From Commensalibacter intestini A911 (lineage in GTDB: Bacteria > Pseudomonadota > Alphaproteobacteria > Acetobacterales > Acetobacteraceae): DNA of 64,000 nucleotides. The notes beneath the pieces are model-generated. The model searched no databases. It worked only from the letters and a program-made list of their open reading frames with translations, and was not told the origin of the DNA. Positions within the stretch are counted from its first letter, which is position 1. Every line of letters starts with the position of its first letter. Positions 55,901 through 64,000 of the stretch are shown in pieces. Location of the stretch: assembly GCF_000231445.1 (NCBI RefSeq), contig NZ_AGFR01000009.1, forward strand, positions 1 to 64,000, in the 5' to 3' direction. The position numbers were made by a program, and so were the translations under genes.

Positions 55901-56539
55901 AATAAATGGATTTTCAGGACTTAATGCACGATTACGATGCGCTGCCACCAAATCATCATCGATCATCTTTTCAATGACATCATCAGGAATCATATTGAGT
56001 GTATTTAATTCGTGAGATGTTCTGAAACCGTCAAAGAAATGAATAAACGGAACACGTGCTTTTAAGGTTGCTGCATGAACGATCAAAGATAAATCATGTG
56101 CCTCTTGCACAGAAGCAGAACAAAGAGAAGCAAACCCTGTCATTCTAGCTGCCATCACGTCGGAATGATCACCGAAGATAGACAAAGCTGATGTTGCAAT
56201 AGAACGTGCTGCCACGTGAAATACAGTTGAAGTCAATTCCCCAGCAATTTTATACATATTTGGCAACATCAATAACAGCCCTTGAGACGCTGTAAATGTT
56301 GTGGTTAATGCACCTGATTGCAACGCACCATGAACGGTACCCGCAGCACCACCTTCACTTTGCATTTGCTGAACCGCGGGGATATTCCCCCAAATATTTT
56401 TTAGCCCTTTAGCCGCCCAAGCATCGATATCTTCAGCCATTGGCGAAGAAGGCGTGATAGGGAAAAGAGCGCAAACCTCGTTCACACGATATGCAATATG
56501 CGCAACCGCTGTGTTTGCATCCATAATTGTTTTAGACAT
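52961..56539 (-). CDS. nifJ: pyruvate:ferredoxin (flavodoxin) oxidoreductase
   Basis: 1192 residues, full length for the single-chain enzyme that converts pyruvate and CoA to acetyl-CoA, CO2 and reduced ferredoxin. The order is: N-terminal pyrimidine-binding domain (NEVCALFPITPSSPMAED), domain with GSAAETAEQT, gamma domain, an inserted 2[4Fe-4S] ferredoxin module (CIQCGQCGYVCP and CTGCTLCVSVCP, near 690-760), and the TPP domain with CAGCGETPYLK, GGDGWAYDIGYGG and the MYSNTGGQ motif. Preceded by GGGAG. It follows a ferredoxin-type flavoprotein gene by 17 nt, implying one operon. Unusual for a family known mainly for strict aerobes. Confidence 0.95.
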   Translation of the reverse strand: MSKTIMDANTAVAHIAYRVNEVCALFPITPSSPMAEDIDAWAAKGLKNIWGNIPAVQQMQSEGGAAGTVHGALQSGALTTTFTASQGLLLMLPNMYKIAGELTSTVFHVAARSIATSALSIFGDHSDVMAARMTGFASLCSASVQEAHDLSLIVHAATLKARVPFIHFFDGFRTSHELNTLNMIPDDVIEKMIDDDLVAAHRNRALSPENPFIRGTAHNPDTFFQAREAVNPYYNKTAEIVEEYMARFEKLTGRHYDLVEYVGDPNAEYVIILMGSAAETAEQTAEILRQQGESVGVLNVRLYRPFPAQQILAALPKTVKRIAVMDRTKESGALGEPLYLDVMATLADAVSRGNWPSLPLIIGGRYGLSSKDFTPAMVKAVYDELKVERPRHGFTVGIKDDLTHSSLDYDIGFNIESSETKRAMFFGLGSDGTVGANKNSVKIISEDVGQYAQGYFVYDSRKAGAQTVSHLRFGKNPIKAAYLVQQADFVGCHQFHFLYRQDILENAAENGTFLLNSHYSADEVWQHLPRLTQQRIIEKKLKFFVVDASKVAQEVGLGMRTNTILQTCFFAISGVLPRDEAIDYIKKSIHKTYAAKGDAIVQKNYKAVDAACDHLFEVKVPEHATSNVAQENPVPADAPQFIHDVIVPMFSGRGEDLPVSLIPADGTFPSGTAAYEKRSISDFVPEWREDLCIQCGQCGYVCPHSVIRAKTYDKKELDSAPDDFKTAPVNARGYPNTNFTLQFYVEDCTGCTLCVSVCPARSTTEPDVRAINMVEKETLLDREKRNLDFFNTLPVNDRSKINFSNVRGVQFLEPLFEFSGACAGCGETPYLKVLTQLFGDRLQVANATGCSSIYGGNMPVTPWAKNAEGKGPAWSNSLYEDNAEFGLGFRVAADKQLDVASSLLLKMKDHVGEELVNAILTSTQAKESEIRAQRLRVGELKTKLSQIDDVNAKRLLTVADHLIRRSIWIVGGDGWAYDIGYGGLDHVLASGQNVNILVMDTEMYSNTGGQASKASPFGSVAKFASGGKETVRKDLALMAMTYDNVYVGQVAMGANPQHTLDVFRQAEAYDGPSLIIAYSHCIGQGLDMRQGLVQQGLATDSGYWPLFRFDPMMRKIGKNPFQLDSPKPTIPLKQYAGNEIRYRNLARVRPNEAEQMMDMAQQAVVRKYKQYEALAAIEGSEVNPVVFGLKTH

Positions 56540-56556
56540 TGTTTCTCTCCCTTACC

Positions 56557-58188
56557 TTAAACCTGATGTTCCGTAACCATGTCGATAGCTTGACAAGGAC
56601 ATGTTTCAAAACAAGCTGAACATCCTGTGCAACGATCCATGTTGACTTCATAGCCATTTCCTGGCCCTAATTTCGTTAATGCCTGCTCTGGACATGCAGC
56701 CAAACAGTTATCACATTCGTAACAGTTACCACATGACAAACAACGTTGTGCTTCATACACAGCTTCATTTTCAGAGAAACCAATAAGAGTTTCTTTAAAA
56801 GCAATACGTTCTGCTACAGGAAGTTCTTTTTGAATCGTTTGAGGGGTATCCCCAAGCAAAGGTAAGTGTAAATCTTTGTAATAAGAAATCGGATTTTTAG
56901 ATGGCACTACGTAAGCTTCCCCATTCAACCATCCATTGATAAAGCGTGCTGCTTTTTTACCCAATCCAACAGCCGTTGTAACACTACGTGGACCACGAAT
57001 GGCATCACCACCTGCAAAAACGCCTTCTGCGCCAGTCATCATGTCTGGACCAACAACAATCGTACCATCTGGATTAAAGATAATCCCTTGCACGACTTCT
57101 AAGAAACTACTTTGTGGGCGTTGCCCCAATGCCATAATAACCGTATCCATTGGCATGTCTTCGAATTCTTCAGTAGGTTCTGGACGGCCTGTCGCCCCAA
57201 CAACCATTTTTCTAAGAACAACTTTATTCTTTTCAATCGAAGCAATCGTGCTCATACATTTAAATTTTGTGCCTTCAGCATCAGCATCCACGATTTCAAA
57301 ATCATGCGCTTCCATATGAGGACGATCCCAAAAGAAGATAATCGTAACGTTCTTTGCACCCATACGAAATGCAGAACGAGCCGCATCCATCGCCGTATTA
57401 CCAGCACCATAAACCAATACGTTTGCACCGACTTTTGGTTCTTTACCAGCACTGACATCATGTAAGAATTCAACAGCAGACACAACATCTGCACCATCTT
57501 GTGTAGGAATATCTAACAAAGAAGGTTTACCAGCACCAATACCTAAGAATACAGCATCGAAGTTACCTTCTTGCTTTTCTTTTTCTAAATCGTCAACACG
57601 GTGATTACAAACAATTTTGACGCCCATTTCTTTGATACGTTCAATGTCTTGTTGTAAAATATCACGAGGTAAACGATAAGCTGGAATACCATATTGCATC
57701 ATTCCACCAGGAATAGAATATGCTTCTCTGATTTCAACTTCATGTCCCATACGGCGCAAATGATAAGCTGCTGATAATCCACCAGGACCCGCACCAATAA
57801 TCAAAATACGTTTGCTGTTTTTATTCTCAGCAACAGGAACTTTCCAACCACTAGCATTTGCCATGTCACCTAAAAAACGCTCAACAGCGTGAATACTAAC
57901 TGAACCATCTAAATCACCACGGTTACATGAATCTTCACAAGGATGATAGCAAGCGCGACCATGTACTGCTGGCATTGGGTTATTCATCAGAATATGTTCC
58001 CAAGCCTCTTGAAATTTTCCAGCCTGTGCCAACGCAAGCCACCCTTGAATATCTTCACCAGCGGGACAAGCATTATTACAAGGAGGTAAATGTTGATTAT
58101 AAACAGGTAATACAGTTCGAACTGGACCTGCGAAGTCCTTTTTTTCCATATTTATTTGAGGACTCATGTCCTGTTGTTTGATTGTCAT
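56557..58188 (-). CDS. GltD-like FAD/NAD(P) oxidoreductase with C-terminal 2[4Fe-4S] domain
   Basis: 543 residues. An N-terminal cysteine-rich segment (ACPAGEDIQGW, ACYHPCEDSCNRGDLDG) precedes an FAD site (GAGPGGLSAAYHLRR), an NAD(P) site (VYGAGNTAMDAARSA) and the AGGDAIRGP block. The C terminus has two ferredoxin motifs (CGNCYECDNCLAACP and CTGCSACFETCP). It resembles the small subunit of glutamate synthase and related electron-bifurcating or ferredoxin-linked flavoproteins, without a GltB partner. Located directly upstream of the PFOR gene, it probably passes ferredoxin electrons to NAD(P)+, or the reverse. A strong AAGGAGG precedes the ATG. Confidence 0.85.
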   Translation of the reverse strand: MTIKQQDMSPQINMEKKDFAGPVRTVLPVYNQHLPPCNNACPAGEDIQGWLALAQAGKFQEAWEHILMNNPMPAVHGRACYHPCEDSCNRGDLDGSVSIHAVERFLGDMANASGWKVPVAENKNSKRILIIGAGPGGLSAAYHLRRMGHEVEIREAYSIPGGMMQYGIPAYRLPRDILQQDIERIKEMGVKIVCNHRVDDLEKEKQEGNFDAVFLGIGAGKPSLLDIPTQDGADVVSAVEFLHDVSAGKEPKVGANVLVYGAGNTAMDAARSAFRMGAKNVTIIFFWDRPHMEAHDFEIVDADAEGTKFKCMSTIASIEKNKVVLRKMVVGATGRPEPTEEFEDMPMDTVIMALGQRPQSSFLEVVQGIIFNPDGTIVVGPDMMTGAEGVFAGGDAIRGPRSVTTAVGLGKKAARFINGWLNGEAYVVPSKNPISYYKDLHLPLLGDTPQTIQKELPVAERIAFKETLIGFSENEAVYEAQRCLSCGNCYECDNCLAACPEQALTKLGPGNGYEVNMDRCTGCSACFETCPCQAIDMVTEHQV

Positions 58189-58588
58189 TTACATGACCTC
58201 CTTGTAAAGGCCAGACATCTAGCAATAATGTCCTACCCATTTATTTCGTTTCTTGAATGATAAATTGACTAATTTTTTATAATTAAGGTATGATAAATAC
58301 CTAATCACACAGTATAATTATGCTTTATACTTGTATTAAGAAAATATGATTAATTACTCATAAATTCTTCACCTTTAAATCCTAACTAATTGGTCTTTCT
58401 GCACGTATTCTATAACAGAATATTCGAGAGACTATATAACAAATAGGTTACTTTTTTACAAAAAAAATTAAAAAATCAAAAATAGTTATAAAATTATATT
58501 TTTTTAATTAAAAATGAAATTAATAGAATAAAAAAAAGCCTTAACCTTTACAGTTAAAGCTTTTATTACGATAAAACTTATAATAGTT
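58189..58588. other. intergenic region gnd / flavoprotein gene
   Basis: About 400 bp, AT-rich. It holds the gnd terminator (58531-58566) at one end and the promoter and strong Shine-Dalgarno of the flavoprotein-PFOR operon at the other. No gene seen. Confidence 0.55.
58531..58566 (-). terminator. terminator after gnd
   Basis: On the minus strand AAAGCTTTAAC / GTTAAGGCTTT pairs over 11 bp with one G-U, a 7-nt loop and a T-rich tract after it. Lies 22 nt beyond the gnd stop at 58589. Confidence 0.8.
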
Positions 58589-59572
58589 TTATTTTTTTTC
58601 GACGTGTCCGCCAAATCCAAAGCGCATAGCTGACAACATTTTTTCAGCATATGTGTTTCCAGAACGAGAACGGAAACGTGTGAATAATGCTGCTGTAATA
58701 ACTGGAGCAGGAACAGCTTCTTCGATTGCTGCTTCAATGGTCCAACGACCTTCACCTGTATCTGCAACATCCCCTTGGAATTGTGCAAGATCACCGTCTT
58801 TTGCCAGTGCATCAGCACAAAGATCAAGCAACCATGAAGGAATAACACTACCACGACGCCATACTTCAGCAATATCAGCCATATTCAAGTCAAAACGTTG
58901 ATCTTCTGGTAAACGATCTGATCCTTTCATACGCATAATATCAAATCCTTCTGCGTATGCTTGCATCATACCATATTCGATACCGTTATGAACCATTTTC
59001 ACAAAGTGACCAGAACCTGCTGGACCACAATGTAAATAACCTTTCTCCGCACGAGGGTTAAGGTTAGGGCCACGACCAGCGGTAGGAGCAATATCACCAA
59101 CACCAGGTGCTAATGATTCTAAGATTGGGTCAATATGATCAACAGCTTCTTGATTTCCACCGTACATCATACAATAACCGCGTTCTAGACCCCAAACCCC
59201 ACCAGAGGTTCCTACGTCTACGTAATGAATACCTTTAGCATGTAAGATTTTTGCACGACGAACATCGTCTTTATAACATGTATTACCGCCATCAATAACG
59301 ATATCACCTTTGCTTAGCATATTGCCAAGTGTTTCAATCGCTTTTTCAGTAACATCACCAGATGGTAACATCACCCAAATAATTTTTGGAGAAGGAAGTG
59401 ATGCAACCAACTCTTCTAAATCACCAACAACAGAACTTTTAGAAGCTTCTGCATGAATTTTTTCACTAACCGCACGTGTACGGTTTAACAAAACAACTTC
59501 ATGACCATGACGAGCCAAACGAACAGCCATATTGCCGCCCATTCTGCCTAAGCCATACATACCTAATTTCAT
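58589..59572 (-). CDS. gnd: 6-phosphogluconate dehydrogenase (decarboxylating), short type
   Basis: 327 residues, the shorter GntZ/YqeC-type length rather than the about 470 of the classical NADP enzyme. N-terminal Rossmann motif [10 protein letters not shown] with Asn-Arg following strand 2, the VIDGGNT motif, the catalytic [10 protein letters not shown] region and [11 protein letters not shown]. It turns 6-phosphogluconate into ribulose-5-phosphate and CO2; the short type often prefers NAD+. GGAGA precedes the ATG. Sits between pgi and the flavoprotein-PFOR operon in the same direction. Confidence 0.95.
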   Translation of the reverse strand: MKLGMYGLGRMGGNMAVRLARHGHEVVLLNRTRAVSEKIHAEASKSSVVGDLEELVASLPSPKIIWVMLPSGDVTEKAIETLGNMLSKGDIVIDGGNTCYKDDVRRAKILHAKGIHYVDVGTSGGVWGLERGYCMMYGGNQEAVDHIDPILESLAPGVGDIAPTAGRGPNLNPRAEKGYLHCGPAGSGHFVKMVHNGIEYGMMQAYAEGFDIMRMKGSDRLPEDQRFDLNMADIAEVWRRGSVIPSWLLDLCADALAKDGDLAQFQGDVADTGEGRWTIEAAIEEAVPAPVITAALFTRFRSRSGNTYAEKMLSAMRFGFGGHVEKK

Positions 59573-59648
59573 AATATATTTTCTCCAAATTTATTCTAAA
59601 AGAAATGTATCTTATCTCTTGAAAGACAAGATACACTAATCTCTTAAA

Positions 59649-61370
59649 TTATAAAACGTTTAAAATTGCTTTACTTAATGCTTCTAAGCCGCTCTTCATA
59701 TCGCCTTTAACGTGGATACGAAGGGCTCTTCTGTCACGCACGGATAAAACGTCAAAATCACCACGAGCTTGCGCTTCTTTCACAATACCAAATGTATATT
59801 TTTCATCTGGAACTGGTAAATCACTTGCATCATCAGCCGTAATTTGTAAAAACACACCTGTTTTTGGCCCGCCTTTATAAGCCTGACCTGTTGAGTGCAA
59901 GAAACGAGGACCAAATTCAGCAGCTGTTGCAACTTTCTTTTTATCACGAATAGCCAAACGCAATTTTTGAATCCATGCGCGTGTTGCTAAATCACGTTCA
60001 ACATAAGCTAATACGCCAACATAATCACCAGCTTGAACTTGCGAGAATAAAGTTTTCAATGCATCATTCAAAGTAGAAACATTTTCTAGTTTTTCAACTT
60101 CAACCTTACTTGCATAAACTTCAAAATTACCATCACGAACAATCGGCGTAATTTCTGGTAATGCACCATGCTCATTATAAGCTGTGGTAATTTTCTTCGT
60201 TTCAATCTTACTTGCTTCAACATCAGGTTGATCAAATGGATCAATTCCAATGAAAGAACCAGCGACTGCCGTGGCAAATTCAGTTTGATAGAAAGCTTGC
60301 ACAATCTGAGTTTTATCATGCAGATTTAACGTAACCACAGGATGACCAGCTGCTTTTAAAGCATCTAATGCTTTTTCTTGTGCTGCATCAACATTACCAT
60401 TTAAACGTAAATAAATGAATAAGCGATCATTTCCATAAAATTCTGGCGCATTCAAGGTTTCTTCATCAATTGGAATAATACCTTTTCCGATTTTACCTGT
60501 TGATTCTGCCAATAATTGCTCTAACCATGCACCCAAAGAGTTAATTTCAGGTGATGCAATGATTGTAAATTTATCGCGTTTCAATTGTGAAACAGCCGTT
60601 CCCCATATAGCACCCAACTGAACGCCAAGGTTTTGAGATGGAGATACATCAGCAGAACATGCTTGTTCCATTTTCTGTGCAGAGTGCAACAACGCTTTTA
60701 AAGATAAACCTGCTGCGGCTGCTGGAACGATACCGAAATTAGACAGAACAGAATAACGTCCACCAATATCTTTTTTACCGTAGAATATTTTCCAGAAATT
60801 ATCTTGCTTTGCAACAGCTTCCATATGAGAACCTGGATCTGTTACAGTTACAAAGTGACTTCCAACTTTATCCCCAACAACTTTTTTAGCTTCATTATAG
60901 AAATAAGCTTTTAAAATATTTGGTTCTAATGTTCCACCTGATTTAGAAGAAACAATAAAGAGTGTTTTTCCTAAATCTACTTTTTGTTGAAAAGTAAAGA
61001 CTTGTTGTGGGTCAGTACTATCTAACACATGAAGTGTTGGAAAGCCCGCTTGATGTCCAAAAACTTCTGCTAATACTTCCGGCCCAAGACTAGAACCACC
61101 CATTCCTAATAAAAGAATATCAGTGAAACCACGTGCTTTAACTTCATTTTGGAATGCTTCGAGTTGAGCAAGATCACCAACTTGTTCGTCAACGATATCT
61201 AACCAACCCAGCCATTTACCTTCGTCATTACCCGTCCAAACAGAAGCGTCACGTGCCCAGACTTTTTTAACTTTACCGTCTTTATCCCAAGAATTTAAGC
61301 CTTCTTGTACGGCTTTTTCATGATCTGCAGATAATGCAGACTGCATGTGAATGACTTGTCCGTCCTGCAT
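59649..61370 (-). CDS. pgi: glucose-6-phosphate isomerase (second half of a split Tal-Pgi pair)
   Basis: 573 residues. Phosphoglucose isomerase fold with LLGMGGSSLGPEVL, SSKSGGTLEPN and the basic/acidic active-site blocks. In related Acetobacteraceae transaldolase and this isomerase are known as one fused polypeptide of about 950 residues; here 377 plus 573 add to 950. The pgi ATG lies 4 nt after the tal stop and in the +1 frame. The first about 30 residues look like the interdomain linker. Translation probably restarts after tal termination. The isomerase interconverts glucose-6-phosphate and fructose-6-phosphate. Confidence 0.9.
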   Translation of the reverse strand: MQDGQVIHMQSALSADHEKAVQEGLNSWDKDGKVKKVWARDASVWTGNDEGKWLGWLDIVDEQVGDLAQLEAFQNEVKARGFTDILLLGMGGSSLGPEVLAEVFGHQAGFPTLHVLDSTDPQQVFTFQQKVDLGKTLFIVSSKSGGTLEPNILKAYFYNEAKKVVGDKVGSHFVTVTDPGSHMEAVAKQDNFWKIFYGKKDIGGRYSVLSNFGIVPAAAAGLSLKALLHSAQKMEQACSADVSPSQNLGVQLGAIWGTAVSQLKRDKFTIIASPEINSLGAWLEQLLAESTGKIGKGIIPIDEETLNAPEFYGNDRLFIYLRLNGNVDAAQEKALDALKAAGHPVVTLNLHDKTQIVQAFYQTEFATAVAGSFIGIDPFDQPDVEASKIETKKITTAYNEHGALPEITPIVRDGNFEVYASKVEVEKLENVSTLNDALKTLFSQVQAGDYVGVLAYVERDLATRAWIQKLRLAIRDKKKVATAAEFGPRFLHSTGQAYKGGPKTGVFLQITADDASDLPVPDEKYTFGIVKEAQARGDFDVLSVRDRRALRIHVKGDMKSGLEALSKAILNVL

Positions 61371-61374
61371 GATA

Positions 61375-62508
61375 TTATTTACCTTGTAACGTTTGTAATT
61401 TTTCTTTTACAGAGCCTAAAAGTTGATCAAACGCCGTTGCAAACTGAGCAACACCATCTGCCAATAATTTGTCTGTCACACCGTGCAAATTAAGACCTAA
61501 ACGTTGTGCTTCTGATAATGTTTTCTTAGCACCTACGATGTCTTTTTCCAATGTATCAGAAGCTGTTCCATGATCACGGAAAGCATCCATTGTTGCAGGA
61601 GGAATAGTATTGACAGTGTCTTGTCCGATTAATTCATCGACATAAATAGTATCTGGGAAAGCTTTATCCTTACATCCAGTACTTGCCCATAATAGACGTT
61701 GTGGTTTCGCACCCGCTGCTTCTAATTTTTTCCAACGGTCGCTTTTCATCACTTCAAGGTAATACTGATAAGCCATTTTCGCGTTTGCTAAAGCAACTTT
61801 ACCACGTACAGCTTTTAATGCTGCACTTTCTTTATCCCCAGCAGCAACACGACCATCAATTTCTTTATCAATCGCTGCATCAATACGGCTTACAAAGAAA
61901 GAAGCAACGCTGGAAATATGAGCAATATGATGCCCTTTAGCTAAGTGTTTTTCCAACCCAGTCATATAAGCTTCTAGAACATTCTTATAAGCTTCTAAAG
62001 AGAATAATAATGTAACATTTACATTAATTCCTTCAGAAATTGCTGTTTCAATCGCAGGAACACAAGGTTTCGTTGCTGGAATTTTAATCATCAAATTCTT
62101 TTCAGCAACTTGCTTCCATAAACGACGTGCTTCCTCAATTGTTTTTTCACCATCCATCGCAATGTAAGGAGAAACTTCAAGGCTAACATATCCATCTACA
62201 CCTTTAGTTTTTTCCCACACAGGAAACATAACATGACAAGTTGCACGAATATCATCAATCGCAGCGGTTTCGTATAATGTTGGAACGTCTGTCACACCAG
62301 ATGCAATAAGTTCTTTAAATTGTGGATCATATTCAGTTCCATGACCCATCGCTTTTTCAAAAATAGCAGGATTAGAGGTAACCCCTTTAAGGTTATCTTC
62401 ATCAACTAATTTTTTCAGACTACCATTTGCAGTAAATGAGCGTTGAATAAAGTCTAACCAAGGAGATTGACCATATTTTTCAAGTTGAACGAGAGGATTT
62501 TGAGACAT
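61375..62508 (-). CDS. tal: transaldolase
   Basis: 377 residues, the long (mycobacterial/actinobacterial-type) transaldolase class. It has GVTSNPAIFEKAM near the N terminus, the catalytic Lys in the MIKIPATKP motif, NVTLLFSLEAY, and the SSVASFFVSRID block. It moves a dihydroxyacetone unit between sugar phosphates. It stands alone as a full-length transaldolase but is placed exactly where the N-terminal half of the fused Tal-Pgi protein would be. Downstream of tkt; upstream of pgi with a 4-nt gap. Confidence 0.94.
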   Translation of the reverse strand: MSQNPLVQLEKYGQSPWLDFIQRSFTANGSLKKLVDEDNLKGVTSNPAIFEKAMGHGTEYDPQFKELIASGVTDVPTLYETAAIDDIRATCHVMFPVWEKTKGVDGYVSLEVSPYIAMDGEKTIEEARRLWKQVAEKNLMIKIPATKPCVPAIETAISEGINVNVTLLFSLEAYKNVLEAYMTGLEKHLAKGHHIAHISSVASFFVSRIDAAIDKEIDGRVAAGDKESAALKAVRGKVALANAKMAYQYYLEVMKSDRWKKLEAAGAKPQRLLWASTGCKDKAFPDTIYVDELIGQDTVNTIPPATMDAFRDHGTASDTLEKDIVGAKKTLSEAQRLGLNLHGVTDKLLADGVAQFATAFDQLLGSVKEKLQTLQGK

Positions 62509-62559
62509 TGAATGATCTTCTTTCTAAAATTAATAAAAATATAAAACTTATATAAAGAT

Positions 62560-62593
62560 AAAAGCCTTCTTTCATGTTTTAAAGAAGGCTTTT
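62560..62593 (-). terminator. terminator after tkt
   Basis: AAAAGCCTTCTTT / AAAGAAGGCTTTT, a 13-bp stem with an 8-nt loop, directly after the tkt stop at 62602 on the minus strand. It may attenuate read-through into tal. Confidence 0.85.
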
Positions 62594-62601
62594 ACTTATT
62601 T

Positions 62602-64000
62602 TTATTTTTTAAGCTGAGCTTTAGCCGCAGCCAGAACATTTTCTAAAGTAAAGCCGAAATGCTCACGTAGTTTTTCATACGGTGCAGAAGCGCCAAATCC
62701 GCGCATTGCAATAATCGTTCCTGTTGGGCCTGCATAACGATCCCAACCAATTGGAGATGCTTGTTCAATCGCAACACGTGCTGTAACGTGAGGAGGTAAT
62801 ACTTCATCACGATAAGATTGAGGTTGTTCTTCGAAGATTTCCCATGAAGGAATAGAAACAACACGAACTTTTTGACCTTCCTTGATCAATACTTCGTAAG
62901 CTTCCATTGCCAAGCCAACTTCACTACCTGTTGCAACCAAGATCAATTCTGGGGTTTCACCACAACATGCAACAACATAACCACCTTTACGTAAACCAGC
63001 AGCAGAAGCATATTTTGAACGATCAATTGTTGGTAAGTTTTGACGGCTTAATGCCAATACGGTTGGATGAGAAGCCTTCTCCATTGTCATTTTCCATGCT
63101 TCAACCACTTCGTTTGCATCCGCAGGGCGAATAACACGGACACCAGGAGTTGCACGAAGATGAACCAATTGTTCAATAGGTTGATGTGTTGGACCATCTT
63201 CACCCACACCGATACTGTCATGTGTAAAGATATAAACGATCGGCAATTGCATTAAAGAAGCCAAACGAATTGGGTTTTTCATGTAATCAGAGAAAATAAA
63301 GAACCCAGCTGCATATGTTCTAAGACCGCTTAATGCAATACCATTAGCAATCGCACCCATCGCATGTTCACGAACACCATAATGAATGTTACGACCAGCA
63401 AAAGTTCCATTTTTTTCTGGATAATCTGGGCTTTGGAAAACACCAGCGCCATCAAATTCTAACCAGCTTTTGTTTGAAGGTGCAAGATCAGCAGATCCAC
63501 CAATCATCCATGGAATATTTTTCGCAATTCCATTCAATACTTTTCCTGAGCTTGCACGAGAAGCAACCCCTTTTGCATCAGCTGCAAATACCGGAATATC
63601 TTTATCCCATCCTTTTGGAAGACGGTTATGAATAATATCTTCGATTTCTTGAGCAAGTTCTGGATATTTGGTTTTATATTCAGCAAATAATGCATGCCAT
63701 TTTTTACTTGCTTCCGCACCACGTTTACCAATGCCAGCCGCAAAATGTTCTGTAACACCATCAGCAACATAGAATGTTTTATCTTCAGGCATACCATAAA
63801 CTTTTTTAGTAGCCTTAACTTCATCTGGTCCCAAAGGTTCACCGTGAACACCATGTGTTCCAGCTTTGTTAGGAGAACCAAAACCAATGATACTATCTAA
63901 AACGATTAAGCTTGGTGCATCACTTGCTTTACGTGCTTCATTTAACTTAGCTTGGAAGTCTGCAATATTATTTGCATCTTTTACTTCATGAATATGCCAA
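62602..64000 (-). CDS. tkt: transketolase (5' end outside window)
   Basis: C-terminal about 466 residues of transketolase, open to the right edge; the frame continues upstream of an internal TTG at 63834. Visible blocks are KAGTHGVHGEPLG, the pyrimidine-binding domain motif DLAPSNKSWLEF, GVREHAMGAIANGI, THDSIGVGEDGPTHQPIEQL and the C-terminal domain with SIPSWEIFEEQ. It transfers two-carbon units with thiamine diphosphate. It heads the visible part of the pentose-phosphate cluster (tkt, tal, pgi, gnd, pgl, rpiA, gntK). Confidence 0.95.
   Translation of the reverse strand, partial: WHIHEVKDANNIADFQAKLNEARKASDAPSLIVLDSIIGFGSPNKAGTHGVHGEPLGPDEVKATKKVYGMPEDKTFYVADGVTEHFAAGIGKRGAEASKKWHALFAEYKTKYPELAQEIEDIIHNRLPKGWDKDIPVFAADAKGVASRASSGKVLNGIAKNIPWMIGGSADLAPSNKSWLEFDGAGVFQSPDYPEKNGTFAGRNIHYGVREHAMGAIANGIALSGLRTYAAGFFIFSDYMKNPIRLASLMQLPIVYIFTHDSIGVGEDGPTHQPIEQLVHLRATPGVRVIRPADANEVVEAWKMTMEKASHPTVLALSRQNLPTIDRSKYASAAGLRKGGYVVACCGETPELILVATGSEVGLAMEAYEVLIKEGQKVRVVSIPSWEIFEEQPQSYRDEVLPPHVTARVAIEQASPIGWDRYAGPTGTIIAMRGFGASAPYEKLREHFGFTLENVLAAAKAQLKK

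Noticed and set aside
1-64000. Prophage, integrative element or transposon boundaries
   Set aside because: No integrase, transposase, phage structural gene or attachment-site duplication at the tRNA-Arg was seen; the accessory genes are isolated insertions.

Overview
The window reads as chromosome of a low-GC (by eye roughly 35-40% GC) alphaproteobacterium of the family Acetobacteraceae. The closest fit is an insect-gut lineage such as Commensalibacter. This is inferred from several traits: AIDA-type strand-loop-strand repeats fused to Hint_2 domains, adjacent transaldolase and glucose-6-phosphate isomerase genes, a clustered pentose-phosphate pathway, and an AT-rich genome. No rRNA, CRISPR array, transposase or prophage module was seen. 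The only tRNA found is tRNA-Arg(CCG). Both ends of the window cut genes: a Hint protein at the left and transketolase at the right.

Layout. 1-2332: 3'-truncated Hint/AIDA-repeat gene (-). 2509-9396: clpB, the iron-uptake operon feoA-feoB-small Cys-rich protein, and ahcY. 9490-11304: a DUF262/DUF1524 GmrSD-like putative defence gene inserted between housekeeping genes. 11353-14360: mlaE-mlaF-radA (-). 14710-20580: UDP-glucose dehydrogenase, a methyltransferase, a semialdehyde dehydrogenase, ribokinase and a TRIC-type channel. 20672-20748: tRNA-Arg. 21064-33398: an accessory region holding a frameshifted Hint gene, a GH39-like glycosidase, a sulfate ABC transporter (sbp-cysT-cysW-cysA), an intact 992-residue Hint/AIDA protein and a decayed copy of its C-terminal domain. 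33831-37372: APS reductase, cysD, cysN and a GNAT enzyme. 37400-40917: an AbiTii-like protein, two tandem inward-rectifier K+ channels and a small Asn/His-rich peptide with a double-glycine-like leader. 41068-46015: a lysophospholipase-like hydrolase, a zinc-finger protein, polA and an SCO-like protein. 46023-49739: TonB, a Met/His/Cys-rich DUF2946-like protein and an OprC-like TonB-dependent receptor, together a probable copper-acquisition locus. 49729-64000 (all -): transketolase, transaldolase, glucose-6-phosphate isomerase, 6-phosphogluconate dehydrogenase, a ferredoxin-type FAD oxidoreductase, pyruvate:ferredoxin oxidoreductase, a HAD phosphatase, 6-phosphogluconolactonase, ribose-5-phosphate isomerase and gluconokinase.

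How it works together. The right end forms a nearly complete oxidative and non-oxidative pentose-phosphate module fed by gluconokinase. No glucose-6-phosphate dehydrogenase gene is visible in the window. A pyruvate:ferredoxin oxidoreductase and an electron-transfer flavoprotein sit inside this module. Sulfate import and the CysD/CysN/CysH trio form a split sulfate-assimilation set. CysH carries the cysteines of the iron-sulfur APS reductase type and CysN has no fused kinase, so reduction directly from APS is predicted.

The most unusual content is threefold. First, the Hint/AIDA family shows tandem repeats, a conserved post-Hint domain, one frameshifted copy and one decayed fragment. Second, the Asn/His-repeat peptide gene is preceded by two near-identical palindromes 32 bp apart. 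Third, there is a candidate copper-uptake locus. All function calls rest on motif reading only; no database search was run.
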